This document shows positions 1-11,821 of a DNA stretch of 64,000 nucleotides, in pieces. Made by a program: the position numbers and the translations under genes. Origin of the DNA: Mesodorylaimus sp. YZB2_4 (Eukaryota; Nematoda; Enoplea; Dorylaimida; Dorylaimidae); contig JASANH010000484.1 of the NCBI GenBank assembly GCA_030248295.1, forward strand, positions 1-64,000, in the 5' to 3' direction. Within the stretch, counting starts at the first letter, position 1; each line of letters opens with the position of its first letter. The notes under the pieces are model-generated. The model made no database searches. It was not told where the DNA came from and worked only from the letters and a program-made list of their open reading frames with translations.

Positions 1-1003
1 TTGACTGCCCATCCAGCCTCCAGCAGTCAGATAGGACTGGGAACTGATCTACCCCTCGGATCGATTTATGCTGGCCGAGCCGAATGCACCGAAAGGTGTC
101 TATGCGCAGGGGTCACAAAAGAATGGATTTAATTTTCCCTGATTTCTCCAGGTTTTACAGACAAAAATTTGATTTTCCCTCCTCTAGCACTAGGATCAAT
201 TTCAACTGACTGAATCATACCAGCAATAATGGTAAACCTGAAGTTTATCGCCCTGATTGAATTTAGATGGATTTTCGCTGGTGACTATACCACATGAGAT
301 AACTCAATAATCTCCTATACTGTACATACATAGTATAGCCATGTTAGCCGCATGGCACACACACAGCATATCAATAGACACAGAAAAGACGGGTGATTCT
401 AAATGTGAAACATCAGAATGCAGCCTTGACTTTGGCTCAAAATTATTCCCCCTCCCCGGTTTCCCCAGCTTTTTCCAGACACTTTCAAGATTCCATGACG
501 TCCAGCCTTGTGTGAACTCTAAACCCCAGCATCGACCGATCCGACCCTAGGCCTGGATCCTGGTCAGATCTGATGTCTGGCCGCTTCACACAATAAAATA
601 TTGACGGGGAGGACTTATTTGGCAATCGCGACCTTACCAGCTTCCCCTGTCAGACCACGCCAAAGGCCACAGGCAAGCTAACCAGTGCCTAAATCCTGAT
701 TTGAGAGAAAAAACGGGATTTTCTCGTCATAGTATGCCACATATATCCAATGCGCGGAAAGTTTAGCTGCCGATACGGCCGATCCAACAGTCGAATATGA
801 TCGGCCTTTGGGATGGGCGGATCGGTCGATGCCTTCCGATTCGTTTCGGGGACCAGTTTAAAAATATGACCAGCAGGGGCTATGGGTGCACGACATGGAG
901 CACAGTAGGTCACTTACTTCACATCTCGACAGCAGCCCCTTCTCCATAAGGGCATCCACTCGACAACACATTTCCTCGAATTCATCGTTGAAAACGCACA
1001 GCT
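1..1003. repeat. Left arm of ~1 kb inverted repeat
   Basis: Reads as the reverse complement of 1929-2921 almost base for base, with scattered substitutions and small indels (for example at 322, 575-583 and 640). The arm starts at or before the window edge. It contains a 300-bp MITE-like unit bounded by copies of the CATCGACCGATCC motif near 526 and 829, and the reversed end of an exon. The pairing stops at 1003, where a T-rich stretch begins. It could be a real inverted duplication or an assembly foldback; the small divergence between arms argues against a trivial copy. Confidence 0.9.
918..1003 (-). pseudogene. Reversed copy of the end of the RS/coiled-coil exon
   Basis: The reverse complement of this stretch matches 1929-2014, the last ~86 bp of the exon encoding the coiled-coil protein, followed by the same GTAAGT donor and intron sequence. 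It is cut at 1003 by the T-rich tract, so it cannot encode a protein alone. It exists because the inverted repeat overlaps an exon. Confidence 0.7.
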
Positions 1004-1113
1004 TTTTTATTTATTTTTTTTTTTTTTTTTTTTTTTTTTTTATTTTTAATGTGTGTTTTTTTTGTATTTTATATTTTTTTTTTGTTTTTTTTTCTTGTTG
1101 TTTTTTTTTTTTA

Positions 1114-1158
<45 letters not shown>

Positions 1159-1206
1159 TTTTTTTTTTTTTATTTTTAATTTTTTTTTTTTTTTTTTTTT
1201 ATATTT

Positions 1207-1243
<37 letters not shown>
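1004..1243. repeat. T-rich low-complexity tract
   Basis: About 240 bp consisting almost wholly of T with a few A, G and C. It sits exactly at the left boundary of the palindrome's unpaired centre. Such a tract is hard to sequence, so base-level accuracy here is doubtful. It ends in TTTTGCCCCAG, which could serve as a 3' splice acceptor for the exon that follows. Confidence 0.9.
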
Positions 1244-1245
<2 letters not shown>

Positions 1246-1349
1246 CCCAGACCTACTCTACCGCCAGTTGTCTGGCCAGTGGCGGCACGGCTGCAGGGAG
1301 TGCGCCCCTTCCTGTTTATGTGCCGGCGTCCGGGCAAGTGGCTGAAATC

Positions 1350-4166
1350 ATGGATTCTCGCAGGCCATTGAAACGACGTTCGCGATCGCCTTCTCGCCGC
1401 GATTGCACCCAAATTCGAGATGTTCGTTCGATCAATCGAAAATATTCTGTCCCGTTTTGCCACCACGTTCGGATCGATATCGTCGTGGCCGTCGTTCCCG
1501 TTCGCCACGTCGGAGTCCGCCGTCCGATGACCGTAGACATTCCCCTTCGTCCTCGGATCGATGCATCAGTCGTGATCGCGAACACCGAAGTTCTTCGATC
1601 GGAAATGGACGACGCCAAGAGAAGAGGAATCAAACGAGGTTCGATGATTCGTTGAGGAATGCTCCGTACAATGGCATAGCACGCCCTGGAAATACGGGGT
1701 TGGCCGATGCGGAAATGAATCCGATAATATATGCAAGACTAAATATGCAAGTGCAGACGCAAACTATTTTGATCCGCAACTTAATGAAAGAAAACTCGCT
1801 TGCGAAAGAGCAACTTGAAATTTATCAGAAACGAGCTACAGCGATGAAGTGCTCTGTGAAAGACTGTTCGAATCTGGTCGATGAAGTCAAAGGGGATTTG
1901 AAATCGTTGCGAGAAGAAGTCGGCCATCAGCTGTGCGTTTTCAACGATGAATTCGAGGAAATGTGTTGTCGAGTGAATGCCCTTATGGAGAAGGGGCTGC
2001 TGTCGAGATGTGAAGTAAGTGACCTACTGTACTCCATGTCGTGCACCCATAGCCCCTGCTGGTCATATTTTTAAACTGGTCCCCGAAACGAATCGGAAGG
2101 CATCGACCGATCCGCCGATCCAAAGGCCGATCATATCCGACTGTTGGATCGGCCGTATCGGCAGCTAAACTTTCCGCGCATTGGATGTGGCATACTATGA
2201 CGAGAAAATCCCGTTTTTTCTCTCAAATCAGGATTTAGGCACTGGTTAGCTTGCCTGTGGCCTTTGGCGTGGTCTGACTGGGGAAGCTGGTAAGGTCGCG
2301 ATTGCCAAATAAGTCCTCCCCGTCAATATTTTAGTGTGTGAAGCGGATCGGCCAGATCTGACCAGGATCCAGGCCTAGGGTCGGATCGGTCGATGCTGGG
2401 GTTTAGAGTTCACACAAGGCTGGACGTCATGGAATCTTGAAAGTGTCTGGAAAAAGCTGGGGAAACCGGGGAGGGGGAATAATTTTGAGCCAAAGTCAAG
2501 GCTGCATTCTGATGTTTCACATTTAGAATCACCCGTCTTTTCTGTGTCTATTGATATGCTGTGTGTGTGCCATGCGGCTAACATGGCTATACTATGTATG
2601 AACAGTATAGGAGATTATTGAGTTATCTCATGTGGTATAGTCACCAGCGAAAATCCATCTAAATTCAATCAGGGCGATAAACTTCAGGTTTACCATTATT
2701 GCTGGTATGATTCAGTCAGTTGAAATTGATCCAGTGCTAGAGGAGGGAAAATCAAATTTTTGTCTGTAAAACCTGGAGAAATCAGGGAAAATTAAATCCA
2801 TTCTTTTGTGACCCCTGCGCATAGACACCTTTCGTGATTCGGCTTGGCCAGCATAAATCGATCCGAGGGGTAGATCAGTTCCCAGTCCGATCTGACTGCT
2901 GGAGGCTGGATGGGCAGTCAAAATTTTCCCCTCTTTTTCCGCTGGGAAATGATAGTGCGTACAACAACGAGCCAGTGCCACTTTAGGCGCTGGTTTGCTC
3001 TCCTGTGTGCCTTCAGTGTAGAGCTGAGTGGCACCCAGGCCGGATCAGATCAGAGGTAGGGTCGGATCGCGCTCGACCATGATCATTGCTTTAGGCTCGA
3101 TACCTTACATTTTACGTGTGTCAGTGAAATGTATTCCAGTCTGAGAGGGCAGATTTATCCTTCCGCGGGTATGGACTGGCTTTCAGTGCCGGTGTCTTTG
3201 ATTCCCATCTACGTAACAAGAAATTACCATGTGAAAGTGCATACATGCAAATTTGCAACCATTTTAATTTGACTTTTTGCCGAAGAAACTTCTTTGCTAC
3301 TTTTAAAAACGTATGGTACCTGCCGCTGCTAGCGCCAGTGCACCCGTTTTTCTGAGTCCATCATCTGAGGGGGAATCTGTACAGCCTTACAGCGTAACAG
3401 ACGAAGCGTGGGGTCCCCCATGCCCATACATTGTGCACCCGTTTGTACTCCACCAGCAAGTTTTGCTATCGTATTGTAAGCGAGCCAGAAAGCGACTGAG
3501 GCCGCGTTTGCTTAGCTAACCCACAACGGATGACTGTACTATGTAGATACCGGGAATGTTTTTCTTTTCAGACGCCTGATAAATTACGAGCCGAAGGAAA
3601 AATCGTGGTCGATGTAAGTGGAGCAGTGCACTCTGGAGTTTTTGTGCTTAGTAAAAAAGCACAGGAAGAGTACAGAAGAGCGGGGCTGTGTTGCCTTCGG
3701 ATATCGTGAATCGTCACTTGTATTCTCTCAATGATGGACGCCCCCGGGACGAATCACTTTGAACTTTGAAATCCTACAGTACAGTATAGCCCAAGGGGTA
3801 AAACTGTTATTTAAAAAAAGGCACAAAAATCGGCCACACCCATTTCTACGCCTGCCAGGCCTGGTTACAGTACTTCTGTGCAGGACATTGGCACCAGAGC
3901 CCCCTTGTCAGACCCTTTTGAAATCCTATGGCACGAGGGGTGACGAATAAGGATTTGCGTAACTGAAGTGTCCGAGGCTAATGAAGTGTGCAGTGCTAAT
4001 TAGCTAGTTAAAGGGGGTTTTGTTTTCTGCATTTTGTCTATTTCAGGAACAGTATTTGAAGCAGTTGCTGGACACGATTGTTTATCACACAAAGGCCATA
4101 GCGCAGGACTGCAACTGCATTGTACAAAGCAAAGTGGCAGCTCTAAAGAAATGTAGCTACGGTTAA
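1350..4166 (+). CDS. Unrecognised RS-rich coiled-coil protein (3 exons, frame break)
   Basis: Exons: about 1350-2014, 3572-3613 and 4047-4166. The splices (GTAAGT..TTTTCAG, GTAAGT..TTTCAG) join in frame and the protein ends in ..KKCSYG. The ATG at 1350 opens an arginine/serine-rich stretch (MDSRRPLKRRSRSPSRR). The downstream RS-rich part (RSDRYRRGRRSRSPRRSPP) is in another frame, so a one-base shift lies between about 1400 and 1460 with no usable splice pair to explain it. After the RS region comes an acidic/basic heptad-like segment (from about 1730 to 2014) that looks like a coiled coil, with several Cys. AATAAA occurs at 4167 and 4283. RS proteins often act in splicing, but I do not recognise the family and assign no function. 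The true start is uncertain because the T-rich tract is just upstream. Confidence 0.6.
1929..2921. repeat. Right arm of ~1 kb inverted repeat
   Basis: Partner of 1-1003. It begins inside the RS/coiled-coil exon and runs through the exon end, the donor at 2015 and 900 bp of intron. The same MITE-like unit seen in the left arm occupies roughly 2098-2398. A segment near 2440-2545 has a diverged relative in eEF2 intron 2 (55680-55860), so part of the arm is dispersed repeat. Confidence 0.9.
2922..3571. other. Remainder of intron 1 of the RS/coiled-coil gene
   Basis: Single-copy looking DNA apart from 2985-3080, which resembles the internal part of the CCAGCATCG-type MITE (TTAGGCGCTGG, CCGGATCAGATC). 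An open stretch at 3313-3519 has no recognisable protein. Nothing else stands out. Confidence 0.5.
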
Positions 4167-4288
4167 AATAAAACCGTACTTTTTGATTTCTTATCACTGG
4201 AAGTGTGAGTTTTGACTTTTGATTATCGAGTTTTGGTATTCCGACTGATAATGCTGTATTATCTGCATGCATTCTTTGTTTTAATAAA

Positions 4289-5485
4289 TTTTTTTCGATG
4301 GTCTCGAAGGGGAGGGCAAATGATTGATGTAGTGTATCGAGAAACGTCGACAGTGTTTAGTTAAGTTTCGAATTTCCCGCCGAATTGCGATTTTGATGTA
4401 AGATGCTTAGTACTTATGAACATGGTGCGGCCACGGTTGCTCCTACTGTAAAACACAACGTGGGGACAAGATTTTAATAATTTTATTCCGCTTTCATAAA
4501 ATTCGATTTGTGTGGCGTAAAAGGTGAACCAACTGTGTGAATTCCAAAGCTTTCTCGGGTTCTCGAAAGGCCCGCGGGTTTTCGACGGACCGGTCAGGTA
4601 CGTGCTGTCTGATTGAGAACAGTATATGGCCGGGTAGGTTAGTTGATAACAGCCTTGGCCGGGTAGGTTAGCGCGTACTTGGCACGTACTTTCTTCGTTC
4701 AGCCTACTTTAAATACCTACAGCCCACGGAACCCTGAATGACTGAAAAAACCCTGATTTTCAGTCCTCCCCCTGAAAACCCTGAACTTCTGGATTCTCTG
4801 CCCAAAAAACCGAAAAAGCCTTAATTTGCGTGCGCTGTCGCGACCAGCGTCGTCCTTTCTAGTCTGAATTTTGAACCTAGAGGGTAGAGCCGTACGTCGT
4901 CCGCGTCAAATATTTATCATCGTTACCAAAATTTTTGAATTTTTGGCTTTGTTAGGAGACATAAAATAGCCTTATTTTCAATTTTTAAAAGTCCGTGGGA
5001 CTGTGAGCCCTGTAAATAGGACAAATTGGGCTAAAATTAAGTGAAGTAGGGGTTTATTCGTTTACTGCGCGATCTATTCATTTGAAATGGGCTGGTATCG
5101 GCGTCTTAGTTTACTCGTTATCTTAAGTGTACGAGTGGCTTTTCCAGAAAATTCATCCAAAGGCAGGCGAGGCAAATTTGTGACCAGTACTGTACGTAGG
5201 TAACCTGTTTAAAGAATCGTTTATAAATTAGTATTTTGGGGGTTTCTTTGCATCGGAGAGCTCTTCCAACTTCGAAGGGGCTTTAGGTCGAACTGTTTCC
5301 GAATAGTGAAAAGTGAAAAACGTGGGCAAAAATCTTGGGCGATTTAAAAGTCTAAGAACTTTTGCGTACGAAACGGCTTAGTATTTAGTTGTATTTTGTA
5401 TCCAAGATTTCGGACTCACCTTTTTCGTTTTCTAGATCTGTAATAGTAACGATAAGGGGCATAAACTACTCGAACAATTGCCGCG
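4289..5485. other. Intergenic region before CHTOP
   Basis: No gene recognised. A 15-mer, GGCCGGGTAGGTTAG, occurs twice at about 4628-4672. The region presumably holds the 3' end of the upstream transcript and the promoter and 5' UTR of CHTOP. I see no TATA box I would trust. Confidence 0.5.
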
Positions 5486-7805
5486 ATGGCGTCAGCTTTG
5501 GCCGCTCCGCATGCAAACACGAAGGCAGTGCCAGGAAGAATTATCATCCGAGGCACATCCAAGTTGAGCCTAAAGGACCGGTACGTTTGAATGCACATGG
5601 CAACATCGCATTACGTCCTTCCTCCACGGCCGTCAACACCGTGATGTTGGTTCGGCGGAACGCTGCCTCTGGTGTTTTGACTGTACTAAACAGTCATTCT
5701 CATATTTGTCATAAGTTATTACCGAGAAATGGAGGGAAGCTTATTTGTGCCCTTACTTTGGGGCTTTGAAATATTTTTTTATAACGAACTCGATTTGTAA
5801 CTGTGGCTCTTTTTTTGCAGATTTGCGAGACTCAGCAACGAGCTAGATATTCAGCAATCGTCGATGCGTGCAAATGAAGTGGCTCTGTCAGTTGCGAATA
5901 AACGCTTAGCTCAAGAATTCGGAAATAATCCAGAAATTGTGTCAGCGTTTCGCCCCAAACGAGTAAGCTAACTTTCTGTGCATTGAGATTTGTGCCAGCA
6001 TCGACAGATTCGGCCGAATCGATCCTATCCGATTCGCCGATCTTGCGGTGGATCAGTTCCCGATTTGATCCGCGCTTTATCTGCTGAGAAATGATAATTT
6101 GTGGCATACGCATTCGTCCCATAATGATGAATGAGGATGATAATTACATTATTATCAAATCCCGCTTTAAGCCCTGACTAGTTCTCTTGTGTCCTTTGGA
6201 GTGGCCCAATATGCAGTGACAGCGAGGAAACAGAGCAGGTTAGTGAGGGCGCGGTGCCAAAGACGTCATCCTTGATAGTATTTTATTTTTTCAAGTGAAT
6301 CGGGCTGATCCAGATCCTGGATCGGATCAGGATCGGGATTCAAGCCTAGGGTTGGATCGGTCGATGCTGGGATGTGTGCTTACAAAATTTTCGTTTCAGA
6401 GACCAGTATTTCAACGTTTGGGTGTGAAAACACGGCTGGGTATTCCGAATGGCACGTATCAAATGGGATTTCAACAGCGAAACGGATACAGCCCGTTTCG
6501 TCGCGGGTACAGGTGAGTGACTTGATTCTTCCTTTGACTGCGGATCCAGGATCACAGCTGGGTTTTTCATGTGCCCACTTGAGCGAGGCCTTTCGCCAGA
6601 TCCTTCTCTGAGCCCAGGCACTGCGCTGGTATTCGATAGCTGAACGTTTTGCCGTCTTTACGCCTGGGTGAGTCTCCCGATCGTAGAGGGTCGAACTCCA
6701 AGCACTCGCATCAAAGCTGTGCGAATAAACGAGCTCTGAACCGCAGTGCCACCGCGCCTATATCACCATCGACCGACCCGCCGGTCTGGGCCGGATCGGT
6801 TTGGGGGAGCGACCCAAGCTGTGGGTCGGCTGGATCGAACTTTGAATTCCCGCCAAAAGATCTTTCTCCGCATGTTAATGTATCCTTCAACCTCTCCTGA
6901 CTGCGGGTGTCCTTTATCAACGAAAGAGATTACATCCCGCCAGAAAACAATTGAGCAGGCGCAATACAAGTTTGGGTGGGTTCGATTCTGGATTTTGGGT
7001 CGGCTAGGGGGCCTCACACCCGGGTCGGTCAAGGCTGGCATAGTCTGACTGTATTTTGGAGTGCAATACAACTTATTCGTGTTTTAGGAACTTTATTGCT
7101 GGACCTTACTACAACAATGTAGGATTCCGTCGTCCTCGTAATTTTGGTCTTAATAACAACCGCATTGGATCTTCACCAGGTGGTAAGTCGTTCTGGGCGA
7201 ATTGCTCACATGAGTCTGTTTATAGCTGACTTATGTCTTTAGGATTTGGTTTTCGACGAGCTGGTTTTCAAAAGCGTTTTCGCGGCGGGGGCTGGTAAGA
7301 GAGGTGTCAGACGGCATGGGCACAGAGCAGTCCGTTGCTTGGGTTCGGTTGATTGATCAGTAGATCAGCAGAGTTCTCCACGCATTTTGGGGCCCTGTAT
7401 TTATACGCTGAAGAAAGTCTGGTCTGGGCCCATATTACATGGCATATGAGAGCCATTTTTACGTCTCCCCCCCTCAACTATGAATAATGAGTCTGAAAAT
7501 GCTTTTATCGCACGCTCTATAGAAGGTAGCGTGAAATAGTTTGGCAACGATTCAAATTCAAAAAATGGCGGGAAGATTCGTAAAGTGGTCCCCTGATCCC
7601 AGGGGCCTGGCTTGGAAATGACCTATGATTGTGCTCTTTCAGGCGTTTCGGTCGTGGCGGCGGGCGAGGCAAAGGAGTTGGCGGTTTTCAACAAGAACGT
7701 TTGAGTCGGGAAGAATTGGATCGTCAGTTGGATGAGTACATGTCAAAAACAAAGGCCCACTTGGATGGTGATCTGGACGCTTATATGGATCAAGGAACGA
7801 TTTGA
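5486..7805 (+). CDS. CHTOP: Chromatin target of PRMT1 (CHTOP/FOP-like)
   Basis: Exons 5486-5580, 5821-5962, 6400-6512, 7088-7182, 7243-7294 and 7643-7805 join in frame to 219 aa. The N-terminus ([19 protein letters not shown]) fits the family's start, where a KMSLNERF-like motif is found. The middle has NKRLAQEF and RLG motifs, then a short GR/RG-rich part. The C-terminus [20 protein letters not shown] is the diagnostic CHTOP tail. Known family members bind RNA, are arginine-methylated by PRMT1 and work with the TREX mRNA export complex. The glycine-arginine region here is much shorter than in vertebrates. Introns 2 and 3 carry MITEs. Same strand as the dynein light chain gene 400 bp downstream. 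Confidence 0.93.
5995..6370. mobile_element. MITE with CCAGCATCG termini and 8-bp target duplication
   Basis: A 376-bp unit inside CHTOP intron 2. It starts CCAGCATCGACAG and ends GATCGGTCGATGCTGG, an inverted terminal pair. It is flanked by GATTTGTG (5987-5994) and GATGTGTG (6371-6378), 7 of 8 identical, as expected for an aged 8-bp target duplication. It contains no coding capacity. The same family lies at 20962-21315. Confidence 0.75.
6766..7038. mobile_element. Related MITE in CHTOP intron 3
   Basis: Begins with CCATCGACCGACCC and ends with CGGGTCGGTCAAGGCTGG, a diverged version of the CCAGCATCG termini. The internal segment GACTGCGGGTGTCCTTTATC at about 6899 recurs at 33785 in GMPPA, so both belong to one subfamily. 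I could not find a convincing target duplication. Confidence 0.55.
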
Positions 7806-8210
7806 AGTTTTCGTATTTTTCTTGTTGGTTAATTCCAAATTACCATGTACACAAAGTTGCGCTTTCTCATTTGTCCCGTTTCGTGAATTTGAATCAGATA
7901 AAAGGGGTTTTATGTGGATGGTGATAGACAGTAAAATTTGTGAGCTGGTGTTGGTGCTGGCTGACCTGGTGGCATTGTTTTGCGTGCGATTCCTTAGTAA
8001 GGTCTGATCAGGCTGCGATGGACTTCGTGTTTTTCAGGTCTGTTAAGAATTTATTGACGAAGCTGGAACTACAAATTTCGCAGTGAGTTGTTGCCGTGGT
8101 GATTCAGTCGAGGGTGTACGGTAGCCGCTAATTTACGGGCATTGATGTAAAGTGCAATTTGAGCGGAATTTTTGGGTTTTTAAGTGGCTTTAGACTGGCG
8201 GCTTGAAGTA
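7806..8210. other. Intergenic region CHTOP - dynein light chain
   Basis: About 400 bp with no coding signal. It should contain the CHTOP 3' UTR and the promoter of the downstream gene. No clear polyadenylation hexamer was noted close to the stop. Confidence 0.4.
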
Positions 8211-9131
8211 ATGCTGACCTCGGAGCACGTAAGTCTTGGTTCGGGCTGGGTGTGCTTTGGGGGCAAAGATGGAGGTGAGAAGATCCGATGAGGGTTATGC
8301 ACTAGGCTGGCCGATGTTAGCCAGGATGGCCTGGTCATCACAGTCTTCTTTTCAGACCGGTCTCTCAGTCGACGAGGTGACCACGTTGACGAAGGAGGTA
8401 AGACTGGTTGGTTGTCCTTTCCAATCTTATTGGTTGCATTTCAGCAAGTGGAACGCGTGTTGGGCACGAATAGCTATCAGCACAGTCAAGTGAACCAGTG
8501 GACGGCTACCATAATCGAGCAGACCATTGGTGTCCTCACGAAACTGAACAAACCTTATAAATATATGGGTAAGCAGGGACTAGGCAAGCCGTCAGTTGAA
8601 ATTTGATGCGAATCCCGTTTTAGTTACTTGCGCTATAATGCAGAAGACGGGGGCAGGTTTGCATTTGGCCAGCGCCTGTTATTGGGATAATACGACTGAT
8701 GGTAAGTGCCAGTTGATCTGTGGGAGAAAAACGGGGACCTTTGCCACTTTTGATCCCCCCCCCCCCCCCCGAATTCGCTGCTTGTCCAAGTGTAAGGAGT
8801 GCTCGTCTACCCGCACCCACCCCATGTTTGGGTAGAGGTTCCTCACCAACGCAGGACTCGGCCCCGTACTGGCTTCCTTACAGAAGGCGTCTGTGTAGGG
8901 CAGTCCAACTGTAAAGTACTTACGAGTTGAGGTTTTCGAATTTTTTAAATTTGTTCTGTCCTGCCCAGAGACTTCTGAGGAATGCAGTGCCTGCCCGTCT
9001 ACCTCTATTCCCTGATAATGTAGTTTGTGTGTCTACTGATGTGTTTTCCTTGCATTTCAGTCAGTGCCACAGTTCGATGGGAGAACAAGACCATGTACTG
9101 CGTGGTGACAGTCCACGCATGCGCTATCTGA
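8211..9131 (+). CDS. DYNLT1: Dynein light chain, Tctex-type
   Basis: Exons 8211-8228, 8356-8397, 8445-8568, 8624-8701 and 9061-9131 join in frame to 110 aa, the normal family length (about 113). The series [50 protein letters not shown] and [12 protein letters not shown] matches the Tctex1 fold throughout. Its known role is as a dimeric light chain on the cytoplasmic dynein intermediate chain, linking cargo to the motor. The first exon encodes only six residues, so it is easily missed. The gene converges on MRPL9, with 262 bp between stop codons. Intron 4 holds a 16-bp C tract. Confidence 0.95.
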
Positions 9132-9393
9132 AGTTCAGTCTGTGGAGTCCAGTATTCTCTACGAAGCATGGGTTCGGTTGGCCATGCTGAACTGTCCCGT
9201 CCTTGGGTCTATTGTATTTATTGGGGTCCCGTTGAATGGGGAACTTCTCTTGTGGGACATAATCCTGTTTTACTCTTTGATGTACTTGGCTAATGTGGTG
9301 CAAGTTTTTGGATGGATGTTATAGATTTGTTACGACTAAAAATACGATTCCTAAATCGGAACTCGCAAACCAAATTTCTATCTGACAAGCAGA

Positions 9394-11008
9394 TCAGGAC
9401 TTGGGGCTCGATTGGTCCTCGGGAACAGAGCTGTCTCTCGATGTCATGAGCGAACGGATTTCGTCATCTGTCAATTCCAGCGGATTCTGGGAATAATAGA
9501 TGGGCGGCGCAGTCGCTTGGGTCTCGCCTGGACCGCCCGTTGTTGCGGCTACGATCAACTGATGTCCTTTCGCCGACACTTGATCGATGCGGCCGAGGAC
9601 AGGGAGAATGCAGTGAGGCGTGTGCTAAATGGACATGACTCGTAGATCGGAAGGAAAATGGGAAACGAATCTTACCTTGACGTAAAAAGTGACAATTTTT
9701 CCTTGCAAATTTTTATGCGGTCCCTTTATCACTTCTTTGGGAAGAACGATATTTTCTTCAGAAACGATATAACCCTGAAAAAAAGACAATGAAACACTGT
9801 TTTCGTTGCGATTAATGCTTACAGCTCGACGAAGATTGATTCTAAGATGACGTTTCTCCAAAGTCCATGAATCGTCGAATGTCATCGTCAGTTTGACCAC
9901 TGTCCGATTCAAAGTTCGAGCCAACTTTTTGTGTTCGTAACTGATCATATCTTCGGGTGCGAGTTGCGAGAATTCGCCGGCCTGAAAATTTGGTGGTTAT
10001 TGATGACGAAAAACCGAGCAAAGAGAAAAGAACTGAGATCTTACCAGTTTTCTCTGCTCGAGGAGCTTCAAGTCGTAGGGCGTGGCGTAGATGGCACTGC
10101 CACTCGGGAACAACGAATTGTGATAATCGTCGGATGACACCGAGACGACGTCACCGCGAATGCCAACGCCTGAAAAAACGAGATAGATTCAAATAAACCT
10201 GCCAATCGACGTCAGAGGTGGCCCTGAAAAGGCATTCTTGTGCTCTTCCCCCGCTCACGCCCGATTTTTAAAATTCTTTAAAGATCTTGAGCTGTCTGCC
10301 AGTTTCCCTGGAAAATTCGTGCTCATTCTAATCCTTGGGGCTCTTGTGCTTTGGTCCCCCACGGATGTTTAGTTGAGGTTTTTGCCTAGCCTTGGCCACG
10401 CGATACGTCTAACCTATGGTTACACCTACTAGAGCTACTGTACGAATTTTAGGACAAATCAAGATTATCAATAAATTTGATAAAAATCCGTTTCTCACCC
10501 AGTTGTGCGGAAGGAGTCTTATGAGTTCTTACTACTGTACTAGCCCATAGACCTCCCTCGCTTACCATCGACTGATTTCAATAGAATGACTTTGACGGGC
10601 GGATATTCGACGACGCTATCTTGAACAAATTCGTATTTCTGAAAATCTTGCTTCTCACTGGGCGGCCGTTGGAATCGACCAGGTGGTGTCGTCGGGACAC
10701 GATTTGCGTGTTTCACAATGTGAGCATTCTAAAATAACGAAAATTCTACCCGTCGTACAATGCGAAATGCACACAACAGGAACGGGGCAGAGAATTTAAC
10801 GGAGGCCCAATAGGCGATGTGATTCCTGGAGTTATCTTCTAAAGGTGCAAAGTTGTCTTCAGAAAAAAGAGACGTGCAATTTTATGCTGCAACACAGTGT
10901 AAAAGAAAAGTTAAACATTGAAAATTTTCTCACTCGACTTGGATTTTTATAAAGCTGCCGACAAAATAACGCAGAAATAACTACTTTTCGAACCGATCGA
11001 TAAAACAT
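9394..11008 (-). CDS. MRPL9: Mitochondrial ribosomal protein bL9m
   Basis: On the minus strand, exons 11008-10934, 10728-10566, 10169-10045, 9981-9823, 9774-9676 and 9624-9394 join in frame to 283 aa. The first exon (MFYRSVRKVVISALFCRQLY) is a basic amphipathic mitochondrial presequence. The bL9 core follows: KSVDGVGIRGDVVSVSSDDY, then SAIYATPYDLKLLEQRKL, as in animal MRPL9. The middle and C-terminal parts are more divergent. The role is structural, in the mitochondrial large ribosomal subunit. It is divergent from the SLC35F gene, with 813 bp between start codons. The last-exon acceptor (ATTTAG at 9630-9625) is my choice and is the least certain junction. Confidence 0.9.
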
Positions 11009-11821
11009 AGCGATGTCTTCTGTTCCTTATTCAACAAATTGTTTGTTCGATTTATTGATTAGCGATGCCGATCTGATAAAAAGTTGCCGAAATTGCAATG
11101 TTTCTGAAATTCCCGCGTTCTAGCAGACACTGTGAGGGAACTTGCGGATCGCAGAGCAGATTGTCTGCAAATAAGCAATAACGGCGGGATCAAAGAATGG
11201 AAGACGAATGAAGGAGATAAGAATAGATTTTTCTTTCAAAGGGTCAGGGCGGCTTGCTGGCGGGGATACAAGAAGTGGCAAAGACGATTCAGCTCCCGAT
11301 TCATCATTTGGAGAGAATTTACGGACAAAAGCACTAGGAATTGAAAAAGAGGAAAGTCTTGTTGAAAGGTAAGTTGGTTTTAGTAGTTTTAGGGGATTTT
11401 TTTGAATCTAACCAAGTTTTTAATCTTGATTAAATATAATTAGGCTTCTTTTTGTGTCGAGGGGTTGATTATTAGCTGAGTTTCCGCTGGAGTTCCCGGT
11501 CAGAATCCCGTGGCTATGTCTTGCCTAAGGTGCCTATGCTGCAACGTGGCCACCTTTTTTGTTGAGACGCTGGTGCTGCCAACAGTTTTTTCATTTGTGA
11601 GTGCTTAAGGTGATCTGTGTCAGAACGGAAGAGATAAGGTGTTTACGGGCACAGAGAAAGACAACGTGGCGGGAGGAAAAGTTAGAATTGTATGATTGAA
11701 TTTTCAGTTCTGAATTTGACGAGATTAGCCAACTCAATTTGACGTCGAAACAAACAAAATTACTACCGCGCCTTAGGATTTACTGGATCGATGGACGTTG
11801 GAATTTGATTAAGTAAATCGA
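11009..11821. promoter_or_regulatory. Shared divergent upstream region (MRPL9 / SLC35F)
   Basis: 813 bp separate the two start codons on opposite strands, so both promoters and 5' UTRs must lie here or an upstream noncoding exon must exist. An open stretch at 11132-11344 does not resemble any protein. I see no defined core-promoter motif. The call rests on gene arrangement only. Confidence 0.4.

Noticed and set aside
341..550. Identical 69-codon open frames at 341-550 (+) and 2375-2584 (-)
   Set aside because: They are identical because they lie in the two arms of the inverted repeat, and they sit in MITE/intron sequence with no protein similarity.
886..1179. Open frame ending in poly-phenylalanine
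   Set aside because: It runs through the T-rich tract after an antisense exon copy; an artefact of low complexity.
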